64,000 nucleotides of DNA. It comes from Nematocida parisii ERTm1. Lineage: Eukaryota > Microsporidia. Both the position numbers and the translations under genes were made by a program. The notes under the pieces were generated by a model. The model saw nothing but the letters and a program-made list of their open reading frames with translations. It ran no database searches and was not told the DNA's origin. The stretch is taken from assembly GCF_000250985.1 (NCBI RefSeq), contig NW_013524647.1, forward strand, positions 124,001-188,000, in the 5' to 3' direction. This document shows, one piece after another, positions 27,840-36,370 of the stretch (its first letter is position 1; each line of letters opens with the position of its first letter).

Positions 27840-28361
27840 ATGAAAAATTGGAAAGTAGTCAAGCCGCAGAATAAACTAGCACAAGAGAACAACAAGCAGC
27901 CACAGGATCTAAAGAAGTCTCTTTTAAGAAACAAGAAAGCAAAGAAGAGCCGCTTTACAGGAATTGGGGCATTTGTAGCAGTAGTTGCTGTTATGTACGC
28001 TTTCGTATCACTGGGTATTTTCAGAAAAATAGGCGAAAAATTATCCTCTATGCCAGCTATGCAACCAATTCTTACAAATGAATATTTTGTTCTTCTGAAA
28101 AGACTTTTACAGCTAGCTGTGCTTAGAGCAGAGTTATTATTGATAAAAGGTCTTGAGGTGGCAAAGTGCGTTTTGTGTAGAATTTGCATTGGTGCAAACA
28201 TTATAGCAGAAAAAGTCCCAGGATATGAGAAAGCCAAAGGATTCTTAAGAACCTGTGAACTCTGCAAATGCGGCAAAGATCTTCTTATAAGAATAGAAAC
28301 CACCGGAAAGAAGTTGTTGGATTCTTTGTGTGATAAAATTAGGAGAATACAAGCAAATTAA
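27840..28361 (+). CDS. Single-pass membrane protein, unknown
   Basis: A 173-residue basic protein with one clear membrane helix (about residues 41-60, TGIGAFVAVVAVMYAFVSLGIF). The N-terminal segment is strongly positive (KKSLLRNKKAKKSRF). The C-terminal domain is helical with a cysteine cluster (CVLCRIC and CELCKCG), which could bind metal or form disulfides. By the positive-inside rule the N-terminus should be cytosolic, placing the cysteine-bearing part in the lumen or outside. It follows the AN1 gene by 33 bp on the same strand. No family was recognised. Confidence 0.7.
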   Translation: MKNWKVVKPQNKLAQENNKQPQDLKKSLLRNKKAKKSRFTGIGAFVAVVAVMYAFVSLGIFRKIGEKLSSMPAMQPILTNEYFVLLKRLLQLAVLRAELLLIKGLEVAKCVLCRICIGANIIAEKVPGYEKAKGFLRTCELCKCGKDLLIRIETTGKKLLDSLCDKIRRIQAN

Positions 28362-28463
28362 GTGAATTCGGTTATTGAATAAATATAAGTTTATCATAAA
28401 TTGAGCTGTTCGGCTAATGGTTTTTATATGCGATACTTGGCAGTTAAATATTTAGTTTATTGT

Positions 28464-28790
28464 CTATTGTAAAAGTAATGCTTCTTCTTTTGATAGGATA
28501 CTTAAAGGAATGAATAGACAGGTAGTAGGTTTGTCTTTATCCGTTTTAACATCAAATCTGCTATTTATGTATAAAAGCGGCACATTTGAATCAGAACATA
28601 GTGCTGGAATGTGACTGACCAAGTCAAAAGGCGCGACATCAGCTGCCATTACAACTATGCCATCACCCTTATTTAATAGGGACTTTTGTACGGCTTTAAT
28701 CCCTCTTTTACACTCTGCCCTTTTCATTATATCTGGTAGAGCACCCATTGCTTCTGCAGAAAGAATTGTTCTACTAATTGGCGCTAGCAT
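28464..28790 (-). CDS. NHP2: H/ACA snoRNP protein NHP2
   Basis: A 108-residue L7Ae-family RNA-binding protein. Key segments are KRGIKAVQKSLLNKGDGIVVMAADV, DLVSHIPALCSDSNVPLLYI and a final CLFIPLS. The DxxSHIPxLC pattern points to NHP2, the H/ACA small nucleolar RNP component that guides pseudouridylation and pre-rRNA processing, rather than to SNU13 or a ribosomal protein. It is shorter than yeast NHP2 (156) because it lacks the charged N-terminal extension. An H/ACA protein implies H/ACA guide RNAs somewhere in the genome. Confidence 0.82.
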   Translation of the reverse strand: MLAPISRTILSAEAMGALPDIMKRAECKRGIKAVQKSLLNKGDGIVVMAADVAPFDLVSHIPALCSDSNVPLLYINSRFDVKTDKDKPTTCLFIPLSILSKEEALLLQ

Positions 28791-29233
28791 AAAATAATTT
28801 TTTATGTTTTCGTGTTATAACAGTTAATGTTAATCTTTAAATATTTACTAAAACTAACAGCAGTCATTATTTGCTCTGGCACAATAGTGAATGCTTTTAT
28901 TTAGAAATATCTTAAGAACATTGCATTAATATAACCCTAAATTGCAAAATCATACAGTCTGAAATTCTAATAAGAAAAAAAGAGAGAATATTGTAAGTGA
29001 GCAGATGTTAAAAAATCTGGAATATGGGCCAATTCAGAGAAGGCATTAAACATTATTATTATACTACTATAAAGAGACTATTCTAGCATGAATTATTGTA
29101 TTCAATTAAGAACATATGCATTAGATAGCAGAACAACGTATATTGCCTATAGGACCAAACTTCTCACTAATGTACAAATAAACTTACTCCTACAAACATA
29201 CAGGTAATTTATAACGTAATAATAGTTTATTAT
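28791..29233. other. AT-rich spacer, nothing recognised
   Basis: About 440 bp between NHP2 and the syntaxin gene. It contains ATAACCCTAAATTG near 28931, a near-match (G to T) to the recurrent motif. No gene seen. Confidence 0.45.
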
Positions 29234-30031
29234 CTAGTGTGCTATTTTGAATATAAGAAGAAACAGAATAACAAATAGAATAATGATGCCCAGAAGAGTT
29301 GTGGTTTTTTTCGCCTTGAAAAGTCTTATTTTTCTTTTTGTTGTTTTGTTAATTAATTTGTGTGCTGTGCCTGTCTGCACATTTGCATAATTAACCCCCA
29401 TGTGAATTTTATCCATTTCGCATGTATCATTTCTTATAATAGCCGAGAAGTCATCTGCTAGGTCTTTTAGATCTGTTATCCCCTCTAAGAGTATTTCTAA
29501 TGAAGTTCTTCTTTTTTCTGCTAAAAGAAGTGCCTCCTTTGCTGTTTTATTTCCTAGGGTGAATGCAGACTGAAGAATCAATTTTCCTTTCTCTTTTTCT
29601 TCTAAGTGATTCAGTTCTGTGGCTGTTGCATCTGGATTGGCAATTAAGTATTGCTCCTTTAGCCTTTCTTTTTGGTTGGTGGCAAAGCCTCCCTGGACTC
29701 TGCCAAAGTCCTGTATAACTAGGCTAAGCCTTCTCAAAAGATTCTGCATAAAACTGTTTCTAGTGGCAAAACTTCTGTCAAACCCGTACCTGTCTAAGTG
29801 CCTATTGTTTTCTTCTTTCATTTTGTTTAAGTCCTGCTTTATTGCGCTTGTTCTTTTTTTAAAGTCCTTGTACAGATTCTCCATTGCCTCGCATATTTGG
29901 TGTAGCTTTTCTTCTTCTGTGTGCCTGGCTTTTTTCTTGAGAGCATCTGCGATTGACACACACTCTACAAGAGCAGAAATTGTTTCATTTGTTGCTTTTG
30001 CTTTATTTAGAAAGTCCAGCAGCTCCGACAT
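29234..30031 (-). CDS. Syntaxin-like (Qa) SNARE
   Basis: A 265-residue tail-anchored syntaxin, probably of the plasma-membrane Sso1/syntaxin-1 type. An N-terminal helical region (about 1-110) precedes a conserved linker, then the SNARE motif (about 165-230) and a C-terminal membrane anchor (about 244-262). Aligned to the syntaxin pattern LVESQGEMID, this protein reads IIRNDTCEMDK, so the central zero-layer glutamine appears to be a threonine (T203). The start MSELLDFL was chosen; the longer frame adds 19 residues that do not resemble a SNARE. It would act in fusion of secretory vesicles with the target membrane. Confidence 0.85.
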   Translation of the reverse strand: MSELLDFLNKAKATNETISALVECVSIADALKKKARHTEEEKLHQICEAMENLYKDFKKRTSAIKQDLNKMKEENNRHLDRYGFDRSFATRNSFMQNLLRRLSLVIQDFGRVQGGFATNQKERLKEQYLIANPDATATELNHLEEKEKGKLILQSAFTLGNKTAKEALLLAEKRRTSLEILLEGITDLKDLADDFSAIIRNDTCEMDKIHMGVNYANVQTGTAHKLINKTTKRKIRLFKAKKTTTLLGIIILFVILFLLIFKIAH

Positions 30032-30197
30032 ACTACAAAAATTAACTCCTTTCTTGTACACATAAAATAGCCAATTACTAACAGACACCTACTAACCAAT
30101 TAAATTCTATTTTTTCACAGATGATTTGACCGCAGGCTTTGCCCTATCATACAGCCTTGCTGGCATCGAATTGTTCTTTTTATTTGCATATGGCAGT

Positions 30198-30884
30198 TTA
30201 TTCTATAAGAATATAACAACTGTGCAGAATTCTATAGACAAAATAAGATAAAATTGTAATTGTGCCTGCAGTTACTATATTCAGTATGTTAAGCAGAACA
30301 TTTCTGCTAAATAACTGCATTGCACTATATATAGACCTGTAAAAGGCGGATGTAAGCATTCCTAAATATATAAGTAGTATGAACTTGACAGAATCCTGTG
30401 CTGTATGTGATTTATGTAGGGATATAGTCATTTCCTTCCAGGAAAACTTAAGGATCATATCTAGCTGAATAAAGAGTATCATAGTAATTCCTACACATAG
30501 AATACTATTGTATTCTTCTGGCACCCGGTTTGTTGTTAGTACCTCAATGTACATCAATAGAAGTGAAATAAGTGTAAGAACTATTGGTATAGCTCCCTTT
30601 GGTGGAAGCATAATTATCTGGAATACCAGGCCAGCAAGAGAAATGACTTTTGCAATGTATATATTAATCCCTAGAATTGGCTCTATTAGCTTTGAAATAA
30701 CTATAGAGAAAACATATGCAGAGCAAAAAATAACCCGAGTTTTAAAAACTATTCCAAATATAAATAATCCAGCAATCATCTTGTCTATGCGTATGTTTAT
30801 GCCTGCTATACTATGAATTGGAGATTTTTGATATACTGCAACTTCAGTGAATGGCAAGATTTTTCTACTCTGCTTTACTGACAT
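30198..30884 (-). CDS. Multi-pass membrane protein, unknown
   Basis: A 228-residue hydrophobic protein with about six predicted membrane spans, including MIAGLFIFGIVFK, YIAKVISLAGLVFQIIML, IVLTLISLLLMYIEVL, LCVGITMILFIQLDMIL and ILNIVTAGTITILSYFVY. The N-terminus is short and basic. There is no signature I recognise. It lies in a block of three minus-strand membrane proteins with the syntaxin gene; the next start upstream is 66 bp beyond it. Confidence 0.7.
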   Translation of the reverse strand: MSVKQSRKILPFTEVAVYQKSPIHSIAGINIRIDKMIAGLFIFGIVFKTRVIFCSAYVFSIVISKLIEPILGINIYIAKVISLAGLVFQIIMLPPKGAIPIVLTLISLLLMYIEVLTTNRVPEEYNSILCVGITMILFIQLDMILKFSWKEMTISLHKSHTAQDSVKFILLIYLGMLTSAFYRSIYSAMQLFSRNVLLNILNIVTAGTITILSYFVYRILHSCYILIE

Positions 30885-30950
30885 TGTATTTAAAGCCGGC
30901 TGCAGGCCTTAATATAGATAAGAGTCTGCGTGTTTTGATTTTATTTATAT

Positions 30951-31541
30951 TTATTGCTTAAAACACGCACTGATAAGCATGTCTATTTTCTTTTTTCCTG
31001 TGCCAGAATTCTGGCTGCTATTTTTAAACAGTGCATATAAAGTAGTGTATAGGAAATGGCTTCCTTTCAATACATTTGCTAAGAAATAAACCGGCCATAT
31101 AGAAAACATGAAAGAGAGGAGCTCTACAACTGAAATAACTGCGGAGAAGGAGGCCTTTGAATAAATAGTCATAAGCTGATTGCTCGGCACAGACTGGGCC
31201 CGTTTTACCTTCCAAATATTTACCCACTGCTCTATCTTACAGAATGCCTCCATGGCAAGATATGCGCTTTCAGTGACACGGGCTGCTCGAGAGTACCCAG
31301 ATACAAGAATAACAGAGGAAGATAGCACGCTCCCCACCGATGTAAGTGTTCTAGGAAGGTCCATTCCAGAGTACGTCCACTGCTCTTTCACATCCTGGAT
31401 GGTTAAAAAGATTCTTGCTGAATGGATGTTCATAAGCGCGGCAGGAGACTGAACACCTAGTGACATTCCCATGCCAAATACTCCCGTACTTACTGCATAT
31501 CTTAAGAATTCTGTGCTTAGCTTCTCTTTTGTGTTTGGCAT
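30951..31541 (-). CDS. Membrane protein, unknown
   Basis: A 196-residue protein with moderately hydrophobic helices near residues 15-45, 65-82 and 135-160 (AVISVVELLSFMFSIWPVYFLANVL). It is an integral or closely membrane-associated protein, with a lysine-rich C-terminal stretch (GTGKKKIDM). The general shape of amphipathic helices plus hairpin segments recalls membrane-shaping proteins, but no family was identified. A GC-rich palindrome lies just upstream, around 31589-31600. Confidence 0.65.
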   Translation of the reverse strand: MPNTKEKLSTEFLRYAVSTGVFGMGMSLGVQSPAALMNIHSARIFLTIQDVKEQWTYSGMDLPRTLTSVGSVLSSSVILVSGYSRAARVTESAYLAMEAFCKIEQWVNIWKVKRAQSVPSNQLMTIYSKASFSAVISVVELLSFMFSIWPVYFLANVLKGSHFLYTTLYALFKNSSQNSGTGKKKIDMLISACFKQ

Positions 31542-31906
31542 ATGATGTATGTGAAAATTACTTTTTCATTTAGACTATATTTGGCCGGTCTGGGCCCAGA
31601 ATATAGAAACCACTAGTTATGGTTCGGGTTATTTTCAGATGATAGTTCAGATCAAGAGAAACGAAATTAGTGTATCAAATACAACAACAAATCCTTAAAT
31701 GGCAGAGTATATAATGTTTTTAAGGTGTATAGAGAAAGTTATTGGAAATAAAGGTAAATATTGTTTATTTTGTGAAGGATTGCATATTTAGTAAATAGTT
31801 TATGCAATACTTATTAATGAATGCAAATAATCTTTTCTGGCCAGTGTAGTAAATTTTGGGTTCTGAACAGCCGTTGAAGAGCTGCAAATTTTTACAAAAT
31901 TATAGA
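31542..31906. other. Divergent spacer with palindrome and motif copy
   Basis: About 365 bp. It holds a perfect 12-bp palindrome TCTGGGCCCAGA (31589-31600) framed by CTATAT (31575-31580) and ATATAG (31601-31606), plus a TAACCCGAA copy at 31623-31631. The remainder toward BMS1 is AT-rich. Confidence 0.5.
31623..31631 (-). promoter_or_regulatory. TAACCCGAA motif copy 4
   Basis: On the minus strand reads AAATAACCCGAACCAT, 82 bp upstream of the membrane-protein gene, with a TATA-like CTATAT about 20 bases further on. Confidence 0.4.
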
Positions 31907-34564
31907 ATGAGTGAAAGCGCCAAGGAAATAAGCATTCAGCGTAAAACAAAGAAACTAGCTACAAACAGGCTGGCAGCACTTAAAAAAGTTAAGTATGACG
32001 AGAGAAAGTACCAGACTCCTATAATCACCCGATCTTATGGGGTTGAACCAGCGCCTCCCATGGTTGTTGTATTTGGGCCTCCCTCTTCGGGAAAGACTCT
32101 TTTCATGAACTCAATTGTCCGGTGCTATACAAAGCAAAAAATACAAAAAATTAATGGAATTGTTACTTTAATGGCCGCTAAGTCAAAACGGCTGAGCTTC
32201 TATGAGTGCCCAGCAGATCTTCCTACAATGGCAGACACCTCTAAAGTGGCTGATCTGGTGATCCTAATTATTGATGCTGTGGTTGGCCTGGAAATAGAAA
32301 CATTTGAAATGCTTAATCTGCTAAGGACGCATGGGTTTCCTAAAATCATGTGTGTTGTTACAAAGGTGGATATGATAGAAGGCGGCGTGTCAAAACAGAG
32401 ATCAGTTGTTAAAAAGATGAAAAAGCGCCTGTGGACTGAAGTTTGCAATGGAATAAAGGTCATTCCAATGTCCAAGGTTGTTGGAGGTCGATATTTGGAC
32501 CGGGATATTATTAAGGCATCTCGGTATATAACACAAATGAAATATAGGCCTTTTATGTGGCGATCTACACACCCATATATTGTGGCAGACCAATTATTAG
32601 AGGAAGAAAGCAAAGGAGACCTAAATATAAGTGTTCCTAGTGGTATGAAACTATTCTCGCTCACTGGGTACGTGCGGGGAGGAATTGCACTAAAAAGAAG
32701 CGCTGTATTCCATCTTCCTGGAATCGGCGACTATTCAGCAGAAAGCATAACTGTTGTAAACGATCCATGTCCTTTAACAAATGAACAAAAGAAAAAGCTA
32801 AGCGAAAGAAAAAAGCCGCTATACGCGCCCACTAGTGATATTAGAGGAATGCTTGTAGAGCAAGATGCGGTGTATTTGGACATAAAGCAGCCAAAGGGCG
32901 ATCAGCCAGCTCCTGTTTATACGAATGAGGTGGCAGAAAAGCCCTTTTCTCTCTTTTCAGAGCCAGACAAAAAACTTATGCTTGAGTCAGAAGTTCAAGA
33001 GGTTTCTCCAGATATGGCTATAAACAAGGGCCTTTCCAATGCATCAGAAGAGCTAGAGAATATTAGTCCGGAGGATGTGATGCCAGATAATTGCATGACA
33101 GATAGCGAAGACTCGCTAGAAGAAGAGATTCGCCAGAACAACACGCAGCAAGCTAGCACACCTGCTGCCGATGTATTCTCAATTGAGCATATTTCTGATA
33201 CCGAAAGCGATGAAATGACTGAAGAGGCAGTGAAAATGATGTTTAAAACCAAACAGGAGGTAGAAGAAGATTATATTGAACGTTTTAATGACAAGTATAT
33301 TGAAGAGGTAAAAGATAAAAGAGATATATTTACTCAAGAAAAAGAAAAGGTAAAAGATGCAGAGCTTGCAACACAAGGCCTATTAGACAGACACTCTGCA
33401 GAGTCAAAAGAGCATCTGGAGGGAATTGCTCCTGGCAGGTATGTAAAGCTTATGATTGTGCTTCCAATGGCTGTTTCCAACACGTATACTCCAGAGAATA
33501 TATTTATTCTGGGAGCAAACAAGGAGGAAGAGCTTTCCATGACATTTATCCAGGGAAGAGTCAAAAGACATAAGTGGTTTAAAAAGACGTTAAAAACAAA
33601 AGAAGCCCACTACATCTCGATGGGCTGGAGAAGATTCCAGACCACACCTATTTTTTCTTTAAAGGATGCAATTAGGAATCGAATACTAAAGTATATACCT
33701 GACAGTATGACATGCAATGTAACCTTCTATGCGCCAACGCATCCCCCTGGCACTAGCTTTACCATTCTTAGGAAATTTAACAAAGACAAAAACTTTAGAA
33801 TTGCTGCAAATGGGGTGCAGTGTGAAATTGGCGGGCATCCTCGTATTATGAAAAAGCTAAAGCTCATTGGGTACCCGTCTGAAATCAAAGGGCACACTGT
33901 CTTTGTGAAGGATATGTTCCACACACAAGAAGAAGCTGCGCGGTATGAAGGCGCTATGCTGAAAACAGTAAGCGGTCTGCGTGGGCAAATAAAGAAGGCG
34001 GGAAAAAACGGAGTGTTCCGAGCATCGTTTGAGGGAGTTATTAAAATGAGTGAAATTATATTCCTTCCATGCTTCTTCCCAATCACACCCTCAAAGGTAT
34101 ACCTAAATGCAGAAAACTTTGCAGATGCAGGAGAAATAAAGCTTCTGAAGGAGATAAGAGATGCAAAGGGGATGCAGCTAGAGGCCAAATCAGACAGCGT
34201 GTATAGAGAGATTGAAGAGCCTAAAGCAAATCGAACAGCTCCCATTCCAAAATCTGTGCTGTCTAAGGCCCCTCTTTCTATGCTTAAAAAGGATGAAGAG
34301 AAGGAGGAAATGGTGGGATCAGAAGAAACTATCCACAAGCTCAAGCTTCTACGAACTCTCTCCTTTAAGGTTGAAAAAATGAAAGAGGAGAAGCAGAAGG
34401 CAAGAGAGGATAGAATCAATGAAATCATAAAGAGCCGAGAAGAAAAGAGAAAGGTATACACAACCAAAATGAAAACAGAAGCAATGATTAATCGAACCAT
34501 GCCAAATAAAAAGCATAAAACCAGCAAAACAAAAGATAAAAGACAGAAAAAATCGCCAAAGTAG
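31907..34564 (+). CDS. BMS1: Ribosome biogenesis GTPase BMS1
   Basis: An 885-residue essential GTPase of the 90S/SSU processome, needed for 18S rRNA maturation. The N-terminal G domain has a P-loop (GPPSSGKT, about residues 62-69), YECPADLPTM in the DxxG region and VVTKVDM as the guanine-specificity motif. A long acidic middle segment (about 340-480) is followed by the conserved C-terminal BMS1/TSR1 region (FKRHKWFKK-type RVKRHKWFKKTLKT, then MGWRRFQTTPIFS and YAPTHPPGT). The C-terminus is a very basic coiled coil. It is shorter than yeast BMS1 (1183). The first in-frame ATG was used; the frame itself opens 17 codons earlier without ATG. Confidence 0.95.
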   Translation: MSESAKEISIQRKTKKLATNRLAALKKVKYDERKYQTPIITRSYGVEPAPPMVVVFGPPSSGKTLFMNSIVRCYTKQKIQKINGIVTLMAAKSKRLSFYECPADLPTMADTSKVADLVILIIDAVVGLEIETFEMLNLLRTHGFPKIMCVVTKVDMIEGGVSKQRSVVKKMKKRLWTEVCNGIKVIPMSKVVGGRYLDRDIIKASRYITQMKYRPFMWRSTHPYIVADQLLEEESKGDLNISVPSGMKLFSLTGYVRGGIALKRSAVFHLPGIGDYSAESITVVNDPCPLTNEQKKKLSERKKPLYAPTSDIRGMLVEQDAVYLDIKQPKGDQPAPVYTNEVAEKPFSLFSEPDKKLMLESEVQEVSPDMAINKGLSNASEELENISPEDVMPDNCMTDSEDSLEEEIRQNNTQQASTPAADVFSIEHISDTESDEMTEEAVKMMFKTKQEVEEDYIERFNDKYIEEVKDKRDIFTQEKEKVKDAELATQGLLDRHSAESKEHLEGIAPGRYVKLMIVLPMAVSNTYTPENIFILGANKEEELSMTFIQGRVKRHKWFKKTLKTKEAHYISMGWRRFQTTPIFSLKDAIRNRILKYIPDSMTCNVTFYAPTHPPGTSFTILRKFNKDKNFRIAANGVQCEIGGHPRIMKKLKLIGYPSEIKGHTVFVKDMFHTQEEAARYEGAMLKTVSGLRGQIKKAGKNGVFRASFEGVIKMSEIIFLPCFFPITPSKVYLNAENFADAGEIKLLKEIRDAKGMQLEAKSDSVYREIEEPKANRTAPIPKSVLSKAPLSMLKKDEEKEEMVGSEETIHKLKLLRTLSFKVEKMKEEKQKAREDRINEIIKSREEKRKVYTTKMKTEAMINRTMPNKKHKTSKTKDKRQKKSPK

Positions 34565-34934
34565 ACACAACATGAAGTATTATTAACCAAAGAGTAACTA
34601 ATAAATGATTTACATCTATATATCCGGACTAGTATTCAATGCTTTTGCTTCTTATAGCTAAGAATACAACGCATTTTAATTTAGCTATGTTTTATTCTAT
34701 TTTTAGTTTAAAGTCTGAGTGTGTACACTTTAAAAATATACTAAAATACAGAACATTCAATTTTTATAACTGCACAACATCTGATTATTATTTAAATTAT
34801 TGAGCATATACATAAATACAGGAGAATCCTATTTATCCCAAAGAAACAAGAATTTAATAGAGAGCTTAATGCAACCCCAAAGTAAAGTAGAACATGCATG
34901 GCAGTAAATTATTTAGAAATAGAACTGTTTTTAT
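34565..34934. other. AT-rich spacer, nothing recognised
   Basis: About 370 bp between convergent BMS1 and an acidic protein gene. No structure or frame of interest. Confidence 0.45.
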
Positions 34935-35486
34935 TTATAACTTGGTATGTGCTGCAGCATCCGAAGAGGTGTCCTTTAATTTGCGAATATATTCCAAAGT
35001 CTTTTCGATTTCCACTTGTATTTCCTCTTCTTTCTCTTGATCTTCTTTTAAATAGCTGTGAATCTTTTTAATATTTTCTTTGCATATGTCATTGTCAACA
35101 TCACTGTTTAGATCAGCCACTCTTGAGTTGTAGGCTGTGTCTATCTGCGGGTAAAAAGTGCCTAACAAGTGGGTGTTGTTCCGAGATTTTTGGTTTATGC
35201 TCTCTTCAAATCCCTTTATTTTCTTTATTTCATCTTCATCTATGCTTAAATCATCATCGCTCTGTTCTAGCTCGTTTTCATATATCTTTGTTATGTCTAG
35301 CTCACTTATACTCTCCTGGTCATTTATGGACAGGTCTTTGAAAATCTCGTCGTCTTTTCCTCCATAGTCTATTAATCGAATGTTGTCAATTCCTAGTTCG
35401 TCCTGATCACTCAATATAGAGCTAATGCTATTAGGAATAACCTTTTCGTTCTTAAATTCCCCTCTGCTCTTTTCCCGCTGCGCCAT
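34935..35486 (-). CDS. Acidic protein with coiled-coil tail, unknown
   Basis: A 183-residue, strongly acidic protein. Residues about 20-100 are rich in Asp, Glu, Ile and Leu (SISELDITKIYENELEQSDDDLSIDEDEIKKI). Residues about 130-175 form a charged coiled coil (LKEDQEKEEEIQVEIEKTLEYIRKLK). No membrane segment. The start MAQREKSRG was preferred to a frame beginning seven residues earlier. It could be a transcription or chromatin accessory subunit, given the acidic coiled-coil composition, but no family was recognised. Confidence 0.65.
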   Translation of the reverse strand: MAQREKSRGEFKNEKVIPNSISSILSDQDELGIDNIRLIDYGGKDDEIFKDLSINDQESISELDITKIYENELEQSDDDLSIDEDEIKKIKGFEESINQKSRNNTHLLGTFYPQIDTAYNSRVADLNSDVDNDICKENIKKIHSYLKEDQEKEEEIQVEIEKTLEYIRKLKDTSSDAAAHTKL

Positions 35487-35702
35487 TTTAAAAAACTTAC
35501 AGCACACTCATTCACATATAGCCCGACATTCAATTTCTGCGCATACACTTAAATTCACATCCTTCCCCTGAATAGAACGGAGAAAAGATCACTTCCTTAT
35601 TGCGCTTCTTCTCAAATGAAGAATTCAATCCAATCGTTCATATCACATTTCTATTGGTGTGTGCCCCTTTCCCTGTATATAGGGAAAGAGGCCTGGTGAT
35701 TT

Positions 35703-36158
35703 ATGGCAGAAAGTGCAGCAGTAGCAGAGACAGGAACAGTATTGGAAAAACCAAACACTAACCCAGCACCAAAGAATGAAGCCCCACCTAAACCAAACCA
35801 TCCAGAGCAATCTTTGGACAAAAAGGGCGAAGACCAGATTAAGCCAAACAATGAAGAAAAAAAAGATGTGGATGTGCTCAACCCAGCCAAGGGAATGGGA
35901 AGAAAGCATATAAAATTGGGAGAGTCAGTATACTACATAGTAAGTGTAGATGAAGTGAACAGATACATGGACCTCAAACAGGACTATAAATCAGATACAA
36001 TGAAAGCATTCATAGTATATATGCATGAAGAATTTGTATCTGACCTAAAAACACTAAGAAAGAAAAGAAGTATAAAAACCGCAGCATGCCTTCTGGGCGT
36101 TCTGTTTGTGCTTATAATTCTGGCTCTTGTTGGTGTTATGATATTTGCTAAGCATTAG
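35703..36158 (+). CDS. Tail-anchored membrane protein, unknown
   Basis: A 151-residue protein. The first 60 residues are Pro/Ala/Glu/Lys low complexity (VLEKPNTNPAPKNEAPPKP). A globular piece (about 65-120, KLGESVYYIVSVDEVNRYM) follows, then a dibasic stretch KKRSIK and a single C-terminal membrane helix (ACLLGVLFVLIILALVGVMIF) ending three residues from the stop. That makes it a classic tail-anchored topology, with the bulk facing the cytosol. The next gene downstream also encodes a tail-anchored protein. Confidence 0.72.
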   Translation: MAESAAVAETGTVLEKPNTNPAPKNEAPPKPNHPEQSLDKKGEDQIKPNNEEKKDVDVLNPAKGMGRKHIKLGESVYYIVSVDEVNRYMDLKQDYKSDTMKAFIVYMHEEFVSDLKTLRKKRSIKTAACLLGVLFVLIILALVGVMIFAKH

Positions 36159-36370
36159 ATTGCATTATCGTAATAAATCTGCATAAACTTACTCTTTTTT
36201 ACTGTTAAGCCTTCTTCTATTTTAAATTTTGTTTGCACTCTTTAGTCCTTTTATGTTTTATTAGTTTATTAATCCAAAATTTGCAGCTAGCCTACTTCTG
36301 CTCTGCCCAAATATTTTGGCAGCAGCATTTAGTAGCAGAAGATGTAAATATTTTTATTACTAGAAGAGAG

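Noticed and set aside
30107-30166. 19-codon frame (MPARLYDRAKPAVKSSVKK) on the minus strand between two genes
   Set aside because: GC-richer than its surroundings and basic, but too short to support; no matching small ribosomal protein could be recognised. May be a leader frame of the syntaxin gene.
33727-34590. 287-codon minus-strand frame
   Set aside because: Antisense shadow of the BMS1 C-terminus; the Ser/Phe/Leu-rich sequence is the complement of Lys/Glu-rich coding DNA.
36233-36370. N-terminal extension with a hydrophobic start on the tail-anchored protein
   Set aside because: It begins with TTG, not ATG, and the extra sequence is translated AT-rich leader.
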